Below, piece after piece: positions 63,707-64,000 of a stretch of 64,000 nt of DNA. The stretch's first letter is position 1. Each line of letters begins with the position of its first letter. The DNA comes from Microbacterium protaetiae. Lineage in GTDB: Bacteria > Actinomycetota > Actinomycetes > Actinomycetales > Microbacteriaceae. The notes beneath the pieces were generated by a model. It had not been told where the DNA came from. It ran no database searches and saw only the letters and a program-made list of their open reading frames with translations. The stretch is taken from assembly GCF_004135285.1 (NCBI RefSeq), contig NZ_CP035494.1:1922001-1986000 (forward strand), given 5' to 3'. Made by a program: the position numbers and the translations under genes.

Positions 63707-64000
63707 ACTGCGGCGGCCAGCCACGCGGCCTCTTCAGGTGCGTGCCCGGCCACCGTGGCGGCTTCATGTGAATTTGTCGGATGCACAGCACACCGTCGCC
63801 GGTTTGGTGTGCATCCGACGGTTTGATGTGGGCGCGCGCGCCGTGGCATCCCGAATCGCAGCCGCGCGGCGTTCGGTCGTCGCATATGGCCCCTGTATTG
63901 CGGTGGAGGGGGCCGTTTGTGACGACTGAGTGTGTGCTCACTCGAGGTGTCGGCATCGGGGAGTGCGACGCGACGCGAAACAAGGGTGCGAGGCCGTTTC
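63707..64000. other. Tail of window, no gene seen; one palindrome
   Basis: GTCGGATGCACA (63776-63787) and TGTGCATCCGAC (63808-63819) form a perfect 12-bp inverted repeat with a 20-nt loop. Short ORFs on both strands across this stretch lack ribosome sites and are not called. The unit at the end may continue beyond the window. Confidence 0.6.

Noticed and set aside
63690..63983. Several short ORFs in the tail after the S8 gene
   Set aside because: Both strands are open by composition, with no ribosome site and inverted repeats inside them.

Overview
The window is high-GC DNA with actinobacterial gene style: GTG starts, four-base ATGA overlaps, leaderless-looking promoters, and the recurrent GGATGCCGC/GCATCC word typical of Microbacteriaceae. 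Microbacterium or a close relative is the most likely source. Most of the window is a carbohydrate-utilisation stretch, with accessory conflict-type loci inserted between the sugar operons. No rRNA, tRNA or CRISPR array was seen.

Layout. 0-0.9 kb: two weak small membrane ORFs and a hairpin repeat. 0.9-12.3 kb: a polyol locus with two divergent zinc dehydrogenases, a DUF2291 protein, a ribose-type ABC transporter, a DhaK-DhaL kinase, an RpiB-like isomerase, a TIM-barrel isomerase, a DeoR regulator and a PfkB kinase. This gene set matches known erythritol/threitol (tetritol) catabolism. 12.4-13.6 kb: manA. 13.6-15.4 kb: an IS110-family element inserted inside one copy of a palindromic repeat family that recurs across the window. 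15.4-25.1 kb: a second sugar regulon (oxidoreductase, two permeases, binding protein, six-hairpin glycosidase, GH5 glycosidase) whose three promoters share a GAAASCGSTTTC operator. 25.4-26.7 kb: a flavin monooxygenase. 26.8-30.5 kb: a type VII-secretion-style locus with two TNT (NAD+ glycohydrolase) toxin cassettes, each overlapping a probable immunity gene. 30.8-31.5 kb: a PIN/antitoxin pair with a striking operator. 31.7-34.0 kb: TetR plus a drug exporter. 34.0-41.1 kb: mostly housekeeping and hypothetical genes (coaBC, NRDE protein, pentapeptide-like protein, PaiB-like protein, lipoprotein) plus a 3' scrap of hsdR. 42.0-49.1 kb: a third sugar operon (binding protein, two permeases, GH3) with a LacI repressor and matching operators. 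49.5-51.9 kb: a second exporter/TetR pair. 51.9-58.0 kb: small alarmone synthetase, an unknown gene, glgX and treY. 58.0-63.7 kb: a sigma factor, a co-transcribed partner, a 35-residue peptide gene, a TPR-CHAT protease and a cytosolic subtilisin-like protease.

How the parts work together. The three transporter loci import a tetritol-like polyol and two classes of glycoside, and intracellular dehydrogenases and glycosidases feed central metabolism; each locus has its own promoter-proximal operator. The glgX-treY pair links glycogen to trehalose. The TNT locus is probably an interbacterial or host-directed toxin island without its own secretion machinery. The 58-63.7 kb cassette is the strongest candidate for an undescribed system: two proteases of different clans (CHAT caspase-like and S8), a dedicated sigma factor and a small peptide.

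The intergenic DNA is unusual. Nearly every operon end carries a different GC-rich tandem repeat, one 20-bp satellite and one hairpin/GGTAGCGCG repeat each occur at two distant loci, and the roughly 90-bp palindromic element is present six times, one copy being interrupted by the IS110 element. The long ORFs through these arrays look spurious and were left out.
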